NCBI GenBank assembly: GCA_050250575.1
Contig: JBFWOJ010000004.1
Location: 62,001-126,000 of the forward strand
Direction: 5' to 3'
Length of the DNA stretch: 64,000 nt
Source: SHVO01 sp050250575
GTDB taxonomy: Bacteria; Pseudomonadota; Alphaproteobacteria; Rhodospirillales; Rhodospirillaceae
Shown here piece after piece: positions 38,768 to 47,510 of the stretch. The translations under genes and the position numbers were made by a program. Position 1 is the stretch's first letter; the number at the start of each line of letters is the position of its first letter. The notes below the pieces were generated by a model. The model ran no database searches, was not told the DNA's origin, and saw nothing but the letters and a program-made list of their open reading frames with translations.

Positions 38768-40396
38768 TCAGGTCAGAAGCTGCGGCACGGCGCTGATCAA
38801 TGCGCGGGTATAGGCGTGCTGGGGATGGGCGAAGACCGCGTTCGTGTCGCCCTCTTCGACGATGTGGCCGCCTTTCATCACCGCGACACGGTCGGAGATA
38901 TGCCGCACGACCGCGACGTTATGGGAAATGAACAGATACGTGAGCCGTTTCTCGTCCTGCAGGTCGAGGAGAAGGTCGAGAATTTGCGCCTGGATCGACA
39001 CGTCGAGCGCGGAGGTCGGCTCGTCGAGAATCAGCAGCTGGGGCTCGACCGACAGTGCACGCGCGATCGCGAGCCGCTGGCGTTGCCCGCCCGAGAACTC
39101 GTGCGGGCGCCGCTCCATCACTTTGGGATCGAGCCCTACGCTGCGGCAGAGCGACGCTGCCCGATCGCGCCGTTCGGTCGCGCCGATCCGCGCGCCGACC
39201 GTGAGGGGCTCGGTGATGATTCGCCATGCCGGCCAGCGGGGGTCGAGCGACCCCTGCGGGTCTTGAAAGACGATCTGCACGTTGCGCCGCCAATCGCGCT
39301 TCCCGCCGGTATCCCGGTAGCAGATGCGTCCGGCCGAAAGCGGTGTGAGACCGACGATGGCGTGGGCGAGGGACGTCTTGCCGCAGCCGGACTCACCGAC
39401 GAGGGTTAAGGTCTCGCCTTCGCGGATGACCAGCGAGACGTTATCGACGGCCGTGTGGTGACTTGTCGGCCGACCGAGAATATTGCGCTGCTGCGGATAA
39501 CGGATGGTGACTTTCTCAAGGGTGAGCAGTGGCTGGGCTGAGGCGATGGCCGTGCGCAACGGCGGGACAGCGTCACCCTGCACCGCAAGCCGGGTCCGCG
39601 GCGGCTTGCCTTCCGGCAGCGCGTTCAGAAGATGGCGCGTGTAGGCATGCTGCGGGCGCCGCAAAACCGTGCGCGCCGGGCCGCTCTCGACGATTTGGCC
39701 CTGATGCATGATGTAGAGGCGGTCACAGATCTGCGCGATCACGCCCAGATCGTGGCTGATGAGCAGGACCGCCGTGCCGGTGGCGCGGGCACGCGCGCGC
39801 AGAAGGTTGAGGATCTGCGCCTGGACCGTGACGTCCAGGGCCGTGGTCGGCTCGTCGGCGATGATGAGGCGTGGACGGCAGGAAAATGCCATCGCGATCA
39901 TTACGCGCTGACGCATCCCGCCCGAAAGTTCGTGCGGATACGACGCGAACACCCGCGGCGGGTCTTCGATCTTCATGTCGCCGAGCAGGTCGTGCGACAA
40001 GCGCACCGCGTCTTCCGCCGTCGACGTCGTATGGCGCAGGATCACGTCGCACATCTGCTCGCCGATGCGAAGAACCGGATTGAGGGCCGTCATCGGCTCC
40101 TGAAAGACCATGGCGACGTGGGCGCCGCGCAGGTCCTGAAGCTCCGCCGGCGACAGCGCCAGCACGTCGCGGCCGAACACCTCGAGTTTCGCCGCATTCA
40201 TTTTTGCCTGGGGCGGCAGAAGCCGCAGGATGCTAAGGGCGGTCAGGGATTTCCCCGATCCCGACTCGCCGGCGACCCCTACGATCTCGCTCGGCCCGAT
40301 CGAGAGCGAGATACTGCGCAGCGCGTCGAGCACCTCTTCGTGACTCTCGAACCGCAGCGCCAGGTCTTCAACAGTCAGGACCGGCTCGTACGTCAT
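38768..40396 (-). CDS. oligopeptide-type ABC transporter, fused double ATPase
   Basis: 542 residues with two nucleotide-binding domains in one chain, like YejF or DppD-DppF fusions: Walker A GESGSGKS and GESGCGKT, signatures LSGGMRQR and FSGGQRQR, Walker B LIIADEPTTALD and LLILDEPTSALD. Each domain ends with the oligopeptide-type zone QHAYTRHLLNALPEGKPPR. It overlaps the upstream phosphotransferase gene by 4 bp (ATGA). No permease or binding protein is in the window, so its membrane partners are elsewhere. Confidence 0.92.
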   Translation of the reverse strand: MTYEPVLTVEDLALRFESHEEVLDALRSISLSIGPSEIVGVAGESGSGKSLTALSILRLLPPQAKMNAAKLEVFGRDVLALSPAELQDLRGAHVAMVFQEPMTALNPVLRIGEQMCDVILRHTTSTAEDAVRLSHDLLGDMKIEDPPRVFASYPHELSGGMRQRVMIAMAFSCRPRLIIADEPTTALDVTVQAQILNLLRARARATGTAVLLISHDLGVIAQICDRLYIMHQGQIVESGPARTVLRRPQHAYTRHLLNALPEGKPPRTRLAVQGDAVPPLRTAIASAQPLLTLEKVTIRYPQQRNILGRPTSHHTAVDNVSLVIREGETLTLVGESGCGKTSLAHAIVGLTPLSAGRICYRDTGGKRDWRRNVQIVFQDPQGSLDPRWPAWRIITEPLTVGARIGATERRDRAASLCRSVGLDPKVMERRPHEFSGGQRQRLAIARALSVEPQLLILDEPTSALDVSIQAQILDLLLDLQDEKRLTYLFISHNVAVVRHISDRVAVMKGGHIVEEGDTNAVFAHPQHAYTRALISAVPQLLT

Positions 40397-41928
40397 CGGC
40401 GCTTGCGCTCCGCCAGCGCCTTTTCGAAAGCAATGGCGACCGTGTCCATCACCTGGACGCGCGCGTAGCGCTTGCTGTTTGCCGGAACGATCTGCCACGG
40501 CGCCGCCTCGGTGGATGTGCGCCTGATCATATCATTGACGGCGCTCAGGTAGCCGTTCCAGTTCTTCCGGTTATGCCAGTCCTCTTCGGTGAGTTTCCAC
40601 CGCTTGGCGTCTTCCTTCTCGCGAACTTTGAACCGCTTCAACTGCTCCTCGCGGCTGATGTGCAACCAAAATTTCAGGAGTACGATGCCCGAGGACGTGA
40701 GTTCCTCCTCGAACATGTTGATCTCATCGTAGGCGCGTTGCCAGGCGGACTTCGGAATCAAACCTTCGACGCGTTCGACCAGGACACGGCCGTACCAGCT
40801 TCGATCGAAGATGGTGATGTGGCCCGCCCGTCCGAGAGAACGCCAGAAGCGCCAGAGGTAGTGATGCGCTCTTTCTTCCTCGCTCGGCGCCGCGATGGGC
40901 ACGACCTTATAATTGTAGGCGCTCAGGGCATAAGCGAGACGGCGGATGGCGCCGCCTTTCCCGGCGGCATCCCAACCTTCGAAAACCAGGACGCTCGGGA
41001 TCTTCGCAGTGCGCAGAGCCTGCTGGGCGCCGAATAACCGCGCCTGCTGTTCATGGAATGCGCGCGCGTAGTCCTTCTCGCTCAGCGACCGGCCGAGATC
41101 GACATCGGCCAACACGTCGCTGCCTTTGCTGGTGCGCGCCGTGCTCGCGCGCCCATTCTTTTTTTTGCGCGCACTGCGCGCGATGTGAGCGGCGAACCCT
41201 TGCCGCAACGCATCGAGGATGGTGAACCGGCGATGGTTTGCGTCTTTCCCCGCGACGATATGCCATGGCGCGCTGTCGGTATTGGTACTGGCAATGATGT
41301 GCGCCGCGGCTTTGCAGTACACGCTGTAGGGCGGCTGCGCGCGCCAGGTGTGGTCGGGGGGCCGCAGTCCGAACACCGGATCGTTCGTATTCTCCTTGTC
41401 CGCGCCCTTTTTCTGTTGGCGGTCGCTGAGATGCAGCCAGAATTTCAGGATCAGGGCGCCATCGTCGGTCAGCATCTGTTCGAACGCGGCGATGTGACGC
41501 AGCCGGTCATCGCCGCGACCGACCGGGCGGCTCGGGTCGATGCCGAGTAGTTCCCCGTACCACCCTTCCAGGTAAAGGCCCATGGCGCCGGCGGCGGGCA
41601 GGCTGCGCCAATAGCGCCAGAAGGGAGGGCGCTCGCGCTCTTCTTCGCTCGGCTCTTCGAAAGCGTGGGCCTCGACCCAGCGCGGGTCCATCCAGGTATT
41701 GATGACGTTCAATGTGTCGATGACCCCGGCGCCCTTGACCCCGGCCAGGACCACGATGACGGGAAATCGGGCGTCTTTGCGAATCCTCTGCTGCAGTTTG
41801 ATCAGGTCGAGCCGCAGAGCGTCCTTCAGCTTCAAGAAATCCGCATCCGACAGGGCCTGCGGCTTCTCGGCGGCCCGGAAGATTTTGGCGGTGGGAGAAG
41901 GCTTCGCCGAACTCACCTGTCGCCCCAA
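40393..41928 (-). CDS. pap: polyphosphate:AMP phosphotransferase (PPK2 class II)
   Basis: Uses polyphosphate to phosphorylate AMP. 511 residues with two tandem PPK2 domains, as in known Pap proteins. The N-terminal domain is degenerate in its P-loop (GVKGAGVIDT, no Lys at the catalytic spot). The C-terminal domain is intact: VFEGWDAAGKGGAIRRL, then FDRSWYGRVLVERVEG and the SGIVLLKFWLHISREEQLKR lid. The partly degenerate first domain is usual in this class. Coupled with the ABC ATPase downstream; divergent from gap. Confidence 0.9.
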   Translation of the reverse strand: MGRQVSSAKPSPTAKIFRAAEKPQALSDADFLKLKDALRLDLIKLQQRIRKDARFPVIVVLAGVKGAGVIDTLNVINTWMDPRWVEAHAFEEPSEEERERPPFWRYWRSLPAAGAMGLYLEGWYGELLGIDPSRPVGRGDDRLRHIAAFEQMLTDDGALILKFWLHLSDRQQKKGADKENTNDPVFGLRPPDHTWRAQPPYSVYCKAAAHIIASTNTDSAPWHIVAGKDANHRRFTILDALRQGFAAHIARSARKKKNGRASTARTSKGSDVLADVDLGRSLSEKDYARAFHEQQARLFGAQQALRTAKIPSVLVFEGWDAAGKGGAIRRLAYALSAYNYKVVPIAAPSEEERAHHYLWRFWRSLGRAGHITIFDRSWYGRVLVERVEGLIPKSAWQRAYDEINMFEEELTSSGIVLLKFWLHISREEQLKRFKVREKEDAKRWKLTEEDWHNRKNWNGYLSAVNDMIRRTSTEAAPWQIVPANSKRYARVQVMDTVAIAFEKALAERKRR

Positions 41929-42078
41929 TGCCGGTATTGGAGGTATCCCGCGAGCACGCTTGGATTCAGCGGAAGACTATTGTATTTCCGGGCCCGTTCT
42001 GACGCGGGATCCCCTTGGCCCGTTCCGGGCCGCTCCGGGGCCACATCCCCACTTATATATAAGGAAGCGAAGCACCCC

Positions 42079-43101
42079 ATGGCAGTTCGAGTCGCTCTAA
42101 ACGGGTTCGGTCGCATCGGCCGCATGGTCTTCCGGGCCATGGTCGAAGCCAAGCGTTCCGACGTGGAATTCGTAGCCATCAACGATCTCGGCCCGGCGGA
42201 ATCCAACGCCCATCTCCTGCGCTTTGACTCCGTCCACGGGCCCCTTCCCGCGGATGTGAAGGTCGAAGGCGAGGACATGGTCGTCAACGGCAAGCGGATC
42301 AAAGTGCTCAAGGAGCGCGATCCTGCCAAGCTGCCGTGGAAAGACCTCGGCATCGACATCGTTGCGGAATGCACGGGCATATTCACCGATAAGGAGAAGG
42401 CACAGATCCATCTTGGCGCTGGCGCAAAGAAGGTGCTGGTCTCGGCCCCCTCCGGCGGCGCCGACCTGACTGTGGTTTACGGCGTCAATCACGACAAGCT
42501 CAAAAAAGAGCATACGGTCGTCAGCAACGCCTCCTGCACCACGAACTGTCTCGCGCCCGTCGCTTACGTGCTTCATCAGCTTTACGGACTGCAGCAGGGT
42601 TTCATGACCACGATCCACGCATATACCGGGGATCAGGCGACCGTCGACACCTTGCATAAGGATCTGCGCCGCGCCCGCGCCGCCGCCCTCAGCATGATCC
42701 CGACTTCGACCGGCGCCGCCAAGGCAGTCGGCGAAGTGCTCCCGGAATTGAAGGGCAAGCTCGACGGCACGTCGATCCGGGTGCCTACGCCGAACGTCTC
42801 CGTGGTCGATCTTAAATGCGTGCTCGGAAAGACGGTGACGGAACAGGAGATCAACCAGGCGATGGCCGATGCCGCCGCCGGCAAGACCTTCAACGGCGCG
42901 CTCAAAGGCGTGCTCGCGGTCAACGATCTGCCGTTGGTCTCCATCGACTTCAACCATAACCCGGCATCGTCGACCTTCGACATGACCCAGACCAAGGTCA
43001 TGCCGGGCAACTTCGTGCGCGTCCTGTCCTGGTACGACAACGAATGGGGTTTCTCGAACCGCATGCTCGACACGCTCGTCGCAATGAGCAAGTTGCTCTA
43101 A
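42079..43101 (+). CDS. gap: glyceraldehyde-3-phosphate dehydrogenase
   Basis: Central glycolytic/gluconeogenic enzyme. 340 residues: NAD-binding VALNGFGRIGRMVFRAM, the catalytic Cys in SNASCTTNCLAP, TGDQATVDTLHKDLRRARAAALSMIP and WYDNEWGFSNRM. The ATG at 42079 follows GAAGCGAAGCACC; open-frame continuation upstream is non-coding. It is the first gene of gap-pgk and has its promoter in the 150-bp gap opposite pap. Confidence 0.97.
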   Translation: MAVRVALNGFGRIGRMVFRAMVEAKRSDVEFVAINDLGPAESNAHLLRFDSVHGPLPADVKVEGEDMVVNGKRIKVLKERDPAKLPWKDLGIDIVAECTGIFTDKEKAQIHLGAGAKKVLVSAPSGGADLTVVYGVNHDKLKKEHTVVSNASCTTNCLAPVAYVLHQLYGLQQGFMTTIHAYTGDQATVDTLHKDLRRARAAALSMIPTSTGAAKAVGEVLPELKGKLDGTSIRVPTPNVSVVDLKCVLGKTVTEQEINQAMADAAAGKTFNGALKGVLAVNDLPLVSIDFNHNPASSTFDMTQTKVMPGNFVRVLSWYDNEWGFSNRMLDTLVAMSKLL

Positions 43102-43116
43102 GCGGCAAGGTCGTCC

Positions 43117-44310
43117 ATGCCGTCGTTCAAGACACTCGACCAGGCCGAGGTTGCCGGCAAGCGCGTCCTCGTGCGGGCCGATCTCAATGTGCCGATGAAG
43201 GAGGGTCGCGTCACCGACGCGACCCGCATCGAGCGTCTCGCGCCGACGATCAGGGATTTGATCGCGAACAAGGCGAAGGTGGTGGTGCTGTCGCACTTCG
43301 ATCGTCCTAAAGGCAAGCGCGTGCCCGAGATGTCCTTGAAACCGATCGCGGCGGTGCTTGAGAAAGTGACCGGCGCAAAGGTCGCTTTCGCGGACGACTG
43401 TATCGGCGCACAAGCCAGGAAAACGGTCGATGCGCTGGCGCCGGGCGAAGTCGCATTGCTCGAGAACCTGCGCTACCACGGCGGCGAGGAAGCAAACGAT
43501 CCCGCGTTCACCAAGGAGCTTGCGGCGCTCGGCGACATCTATGTGAACGACGCCTTTTCGGCCGCCCACCGCGCTCACGCTTCAACCGAAGGGCTCGCAC
43601 ATGTGCTGCCGGCGTATGCCGGCCGGCAAATGCAGGCCGAACTTGAGGCGCTGACGGCAGCGCTCGAGAAGCCGAAGAAGCCTGTGATGGCTATCGTCGG
43701 CGGGGCGAAGATCTCCACCAAGCTCGACGTCCTCAACAACCTCGTCGAGAAGGTCGACATGCTGGTGATCGGGGGCGGCATGGCCAACACCTTCCTGAAT
43801 GCCCAAGGCATCAACGTTGGAAAGTCGCTGTGCGAGAAGGATCTCGCCGATACTGCGCGCGGCATTCTCGCCAAGGCCAAAAAGGCGGGTTGCGAGATTC
43901 TGCTGCCGACCGATGCCGTGGTTGCCGACGCGTTCAAGGAAGGTGCGGCGACGGCTGTCGTCGATATCAATGCGGTTCCTGCCGACAAGATGATCCTCGA
44001 CATCGGTCCGGCCAGCGCCGGTCATCTGGAAGCGAAACTTGGCGCATGTAAGACGCTGCTGTGGAACGGGCCGCTCGGCGCGTTCGAAGTCAAGCCGTTC
44101 GACGCGGGCACCAACAGGGTCGCGATCTCTGCCGCCGCGTTGACGCAGCGGGGCGGACTCATCTCCGTCGCTGGCGGCGGCGATACGGTCGCGGCCTTGA
44201 ACGCCGCTGGTGTCGCCGAAAAGCTGACTTATATCTCGACGGCGGGCGGCGCCTTCCTCGAGTGGATGGAAGGAAAAGAGCTTCCTGGAGTAAAGGCCCT
44301 GGGAAAGTAA
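43117..44310 (+). CDS. pgk: phosphoglycerate kinase
   Basis: Makes ATP from 1,3-bisphosphoglycerate. 397 residues: VLVRADLNVPMKEGRV, LSHFDRPKG, LLENLRYHGGEE, NDAFSAAHRAHAS, VGGAKISTKLDVL, LWNGPLGAFEVKPFDAG and SVAGGGDTVAALN. 15 bp downstream of gap, certainly co-transcribed. Confidence 0.97.
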   Translation: MPSFKTLDQAEVAGKRVLVRADLNVPMKEGRVTDATRIERLAPTIRDLIANKAKVVVLSHFDRPKGKRVPEMSLKPIAAVLEKVTGAKVAFADDCIGAQARKTVDALAPGEVALLENLRYHGGEEANDPAFTKELAALGDIYVNDAFSAAHRAHASTEGLAHVLPAYAGRQMQAELEALTAALEKPKKPVMAIVGGAKISTKLDVLNNLVEKVDMLVIGGGMANTFLNAQGINVGKSLCEKDLADTARGILAKAKKAGCEILLPTDAVVADAFKEGAATAVVDINAVPADKMILDIGPASAGHLEAKLGACKTLLWNGPLGAFEVKPFDAGTNRVAISAAALTQRGGLISVAGGGDTVAALNAAGVAEKLTYISTAGGAFLEWMEGKELPGVKALGK

Positions 44311-44314
44311 GCTT

Positions 44315-44590
44315 ATGAGCCAGCTCTTGGTGATCTTCGCCACGGTGTTCTTCGCGGAGCTGGGCGACAAGACCCAGCTGGCCACTGTGCTCTTCGCCGC
44401 CGACAGCCCGGCCTCGCGCTGGGCAATTTTCTTCGCGGCAGCCGGCGCCCTGGTGCTATCGACGGCCATCGCAGTCGTGGCGGGAACGATGGCGCAGGAG
44501 TACCTGAAAGGGATTCCGCTGAAGCTCATCGCCGGGATCGGCTTTATCTTGATCGGCGGCTGGACCGTCTGGTCGCACTATCATCCCTGA
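44315..44590 (+). CDS. half-size GDT1/TMEM165 family (UPF0016) membrane protein
   Basis: 91 residues, three membrane helices and one ELGDKT motif (Glu15-Thr20). Usual bacterial members have about 190 residues with two such motifs and move Mn2+ or Ca2+; single-repeat forms must pair up as dimers. It starts 4 bp after pgk, so it is co-transcribed with the glycolytic pair. It overlaps the convergent LysE stop by 10 bp. No second repeat gene occurs in the window. Confidence 0.85.
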   Translation: MSQLLVIFATVFFAELGDKTQLATVLFAADSPASRWAIFFAAAGALVLSTAIAVVAGTMAQEYLKGIPLKLIAGIGFILIGGWTVWSHYHP

Positions 44591-45201
44591 ACGAGCTGGA
44601 TCGCGATCCCGAGCCCGAAAGCGGCGATCATCAGTGCCGAGGCGCGGTTGATCCAGCCGAGCGAGCGGTCATTGATGCGCTCGCGTACGATTCCGACGAT
44701 CCACGACAAGACGACCCACCACAAGAACGAGCCGGCGAATACTCCGGCCGTAAGGGCCGCGGAAAAGTCGTAGCCGGCCATCCCGGCACCCGCGCCTGCA
44801 AACAGCGCGAGGAAGGTGATGATGGTCATGGGATTGGCAATGGTCAGGGCAAACATTTGCGCCGTCGTCGCCGCGCCCGAACGCACGCCGGCGGCCAGAT
44901 GCTTCGGCGCGTCCGCATCGCGCCAGATGCGGAATGCCAGCCACAGCATGGCCAACAGGCCGAGCACGCGCAGCGGGACCTGCAGGTTAACGAGGAAATT
45001 CGTGATCGCGGTCAAGCCGAACGCTGCGATGGCGCCGTAGGCCGCGTCGGCCGAGGCGACGCCAAGACCGGCCGCGATCCCGGCGCCGAACCCGCGCGTC
45101 AGCGCTTGCTGGATGCATAGGAGGGAGATCGGTCCCACCGGCATGGCGATGGCGAGCCCAAGCCCGAACCCGGTCGCGAATGTGATCCAGAGAAGAGTCA
45201 T
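44581..45201 (-). CDS. LysE-family amino-acid exporter
   Basis: 206-residue inner-membrane exporter with about six helices. The N-terminal GLAIAMPVGPISLLCIQQALTRG matches the LysE/RhtB signature. The substrate (amino acids or related small molecules) is unknown. Its start is only 14 bp from the divergent YnfA start, so their promoters must overlap with the two coding ends or the annotated starts are slightly off. Confidence 0.87.
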   Translation of the reverse strand: MTLLWITFATGFGLGLAIAMPVGPISLLCIQQALTRGFGAGIAAGLGVASADAAYGAIAAFGLTAITNFLVNLQVPLRVLGLLAMLWLAFRIWRDADAPKHLAAGVRSGAATTAQMFALTIANPMTIITFLALFAGAGAGMAGYDFSAALTAGVFAGSFLWWVVLSWIVGIVRERINDRSLGWINRASALMIAAFGLGIAIQLVQG

Positions 45202-45215
45202 GCTAGAAGCGACAG

Positions 45216-45536
45216 ATGAAGCCGGCCCTCCTTTACATAGCAGCCGCCGCCGCTGAAATCGCGGGCTGCTTTGCCTTCTGGGCGTGGCTGCGGCTGAGTG
45301 CTTCGGCGCTTTGGATCATTCCGGGCATTGCCAGCCTCTGCCTGTTCGCCTGGCTGCTTACGATTATCGAAAGCCCGTTTGCAGGTCGGGCTTACGCGGC
45401 CTACGGCGGAGTCTATATCGCCGCTTCGCTTCTCTGGATGTGGGTGGTGGAAAGATCGCCGCCTGACCGGTGGGATCTCGCCGGTGCCGGATTTTGTCTG
45501 GCGGGCGCGGCGATGATCATTTATGCGCCGCGCTAG
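45216..45536 (+). CDS. YnfA family (UPF0060) membrane protein
   Basis: 106 residues with four membrane helices, AAAAAEIAGCFAFWAWLRL, GRAYAAYGGVYIAASLLWMWVVE and GAAMIIYAPR. It is close to the SMR drug exporters in topology and the family function is unclear. The start is 14 bp from the divergent lysE gene and the end is close to the next gene (16 bp). Confidence 0.9.
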   Translation: MKPALLYIAAAAAEIAGCFAFWAWLRLSASALWIIPGIASLCLFAWLLTIIESPFAGRAYAAYGGVYIAASLLWMWVVERSPPDRWDLAGAGFCLAGAAMIIYAPR

Positions 45537-45552
45537 CGGCGGCGGAGAAGCA

Positions 45553-46377
45553 GTGAGCGCCTGGCCATTCGACGCGAGAACAGAGGTTCCGCCCGCGGTT
45601 TATCTCGGGCGCGTGGGCGAAATATTCGCCACCTTCGATGCCCGCACCCAGGATTCCGGTAACGTCTCGTTCGGGGTTGCTGCGAGCGGCCGGCGATGGT
45701 TCGTCAAAACGGCAGGGGACCCAGCCGATTCAAAACCTTTCCTACCGCACGCCGCGCGCGTCGGCCTTCTTTTGAACGCACGGCGTTTGGCGCAAGCGGT
45801 GTCTCATCCCGCCTTGGTCGAACTTCGCGGTGTCGCAGAATCGGCGTGGGGGCCGATGCTGATCTACGACTGGGTGAACGGCGAACTTGTGGGTGGTTCT
45901 TCGCGGCGCAACGATCCAGAGAGCGCGTTCCAGAGGTTTCGGCGGCGGCCTGTGGATGAATTGCGTGCCGCAATCGATGTCATCCTCGACGCGCACCTGA
46001 AACTCTGCGCGGGCGGCTGGGTGGCCTGCGATTTCTATGACGGCGCGATCCTTTATGACTTTGCCGCTCGCAAAGTCCGGCTGATCGATCTCGACAGCTA
46101 CCACTTCGGACCGTTCACGAACGACATGGGACGTCTGTTCGGCTCGACCCGTTTCATGGCGCCCGAGGAATTCGAGCGCGGCGCCCGCATCGATGAGCGC
46201 ACGACGGTGTTCAACCTTGGCCGGATGATCTCCGAGTTTCTGGGTGGGGGAAATCTAAGCGCAGAAAGTTTCCGCGGTCATCCGCAGCAGCACCTGATCA
46301 TGGTGAAAGCATGCCGTCCCAATCCGGACGACCGGTACCAATCCGTGGCTGAACTCGTTAGGGCGTGGCGAGCTTGA
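45553..46377 (+). CDS. protein-kinase-like protein
   Basis: 274 residues of the eukaryotic-like kinase fold, similar to small bacterial Ser/Thr-kinase-like proteins. Visible landmarks: WFVKTA with Lys52, VACDFYDGAILYDF with Asp160 in the catalytic-loop position, VRLIDLDSYHFG with Asp179 in place of DFG, and STRFMAPEEFERG for APE. The G-loop is not clear, so activity is uncertain. I choose the GTG at 45553 because it follows GGCGGAGAAGCA; an ATG at 45523 would overlap ynfA. Substrate unknown. Confidence 0.72.
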   Translation: MSAWPFDARTEVPPAVYLGRVGEIFATFDARTQDSGNVSFGVAASGRRWFVKTAGDPADSKPFLPHAARVGLLLNARRLAQAVSHPALVELRGVAESAWGPMLIYDWVNGELVGGSSRRNDPESAFQRFRRRPVDELRAAIDVILDAHLKLCAGGWVACDFYDGAILYDFAARKVRLIDLDSYHFGPFTNDMGRLFGSTRFMAPEEFERGARIDERTTVFNLGRMISEFLGGGNLSAESFRGHPQQHLIMVKACRPNPDDRYQSVAELVRAWRA

Positions 46378-46388
46378 GACGCGGGTTG

Positions 46389-47342
46389 TTATTCGAGCCC
46401 GTTGCGACCCATCATCAGGAACTTGTCCCGGCGCCGCGCGCGCAGCTGTCCCGGATCGATGCGCACGAGCTGGTTCATGTGCATGTCGATAGCTTCCCGC
46501 ACGGCGGCGAACGTGGCTTCGGCCTGACGATGGGCGCCGCCGATAGGTTCGGCGATGATTCCGTCGATGACGCCGAGGCGTTCGAGGTCCTGGGCGGTCA
46601 GGCGCAACGCTTCCGCCGCCGTTTTCGCCTGTTCATTGTCGCGCCACAGGATGGAAGCGCAGCCTTCGGGCGATATCACCGAGTAGATCGAATGCTCGAG
46701 CATCAGGACGACGTTGCCGGTGGCAAGTGCAATCGCCCCGCCCGAACCGCCTTCGCCGATGATCACTGCAATCAGCGGCACGCGCACATTGAGACACGTA
46801 TCGATGCAGCGGGCGATGGCTTCCGCCTGACCGCGCTCCTCGGCATCCACGCCCGGATAGGCGCCCGCGGTATCGACGAAGGTGATGATCGGAATGCCGA
46901 AGCGATCGGCAAGCTCCATCAAGCGTCGCGCCTTGCGATAACCTTCGGGCCGCGCCATGCCGAAATTGTGTTTGATTCGTGTTTCGGTGTCGCGCCCTTT
47001 TTCCAGGCCGATCGCCATCACCGAGCGCCCTTGAAAACGACCGAGCCCGCCGATCACCGCAGCGTCCTCGCCGAAGCTGCGGTCGCCTGCGAGCGGCATG
47101 AAGTCGTCAATCATGGCTTTGAGGTAATCGACCGCGTGAGGTCGGTCGGGATGGCGCGCGACTTGAGTCTTCTGCCAGGGCGTCAGCTTGGCGTAAGCCG
47201 AGCGCAGATCTTTATCGACCCGCGTCTGGAGGCGGCTGACCTCTTCGGCGATGTTGATGCCGTCGGTGTCGGACAGATGCCGCAGCTCGGCGATCTTTCC
47301 TTCCAACTCGGCAATCGGCTTCTCGAAGTCCAGAAAGTGCAT
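46389..47342 (-). CDS. accA: acetyl-CoA carboxylase carboxyltransferase subunit alpha
   Basis: Part of the carboxyltransferase making malonyl-CoA for fatty acids. 317 residues, starting MHFLDFEKPIAELEGKIAEL and with FGMARPEGYRKARRLMELA, ITFVDTAGAYPG, IGEGGSGGAIALATGNVVLMLEHSIYSVISPEGCASIL. Not linked to accD here. Confidence 0.97.
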   Translation of the reverse strand: MHFLDFEKPIAELEGKIAELRHLSDTDGINIAEEVSRLQTRVDKDLRSAYAKLTPWQKTQVARHPDRPHAVDYLKAMIDDFMPLAGDRSFGEDAAVIGGLGRFQGRSVMAIGLEKGRDTETRIKHNFGMARPEGYRKARRLMELADRFGIPIITFVDTAGAYPGVDAEERGQAEAIARCIDTCLNVRVPLIAVIIGEGGSGGAIALATGNVVLMLEHSIYSVISPEGCASILWRDNEQAKTAAEALRLTAQDLERLGVIDGIIAEPIGGAHRQAEATFAAVREAIDMHMNQLVRIDPGQLRARRRDKFLMMGRNGLE

Positions 47343-47510
47343 GGCCTACCCACGTTCCACAGTCACGTTCCGGTTTTTCCGGAATCTTAGGACGCAGCGC
47401 CGGGTCCTGTGAACCTTGGATTAAGTTTGCGCCGCGAAAGGCGCGTAGAAATGACGGCGGAAGGTTAAAAAGTCAACCACACGCCACATGTAGGAGGCGT
47501 ACTTAGACCG

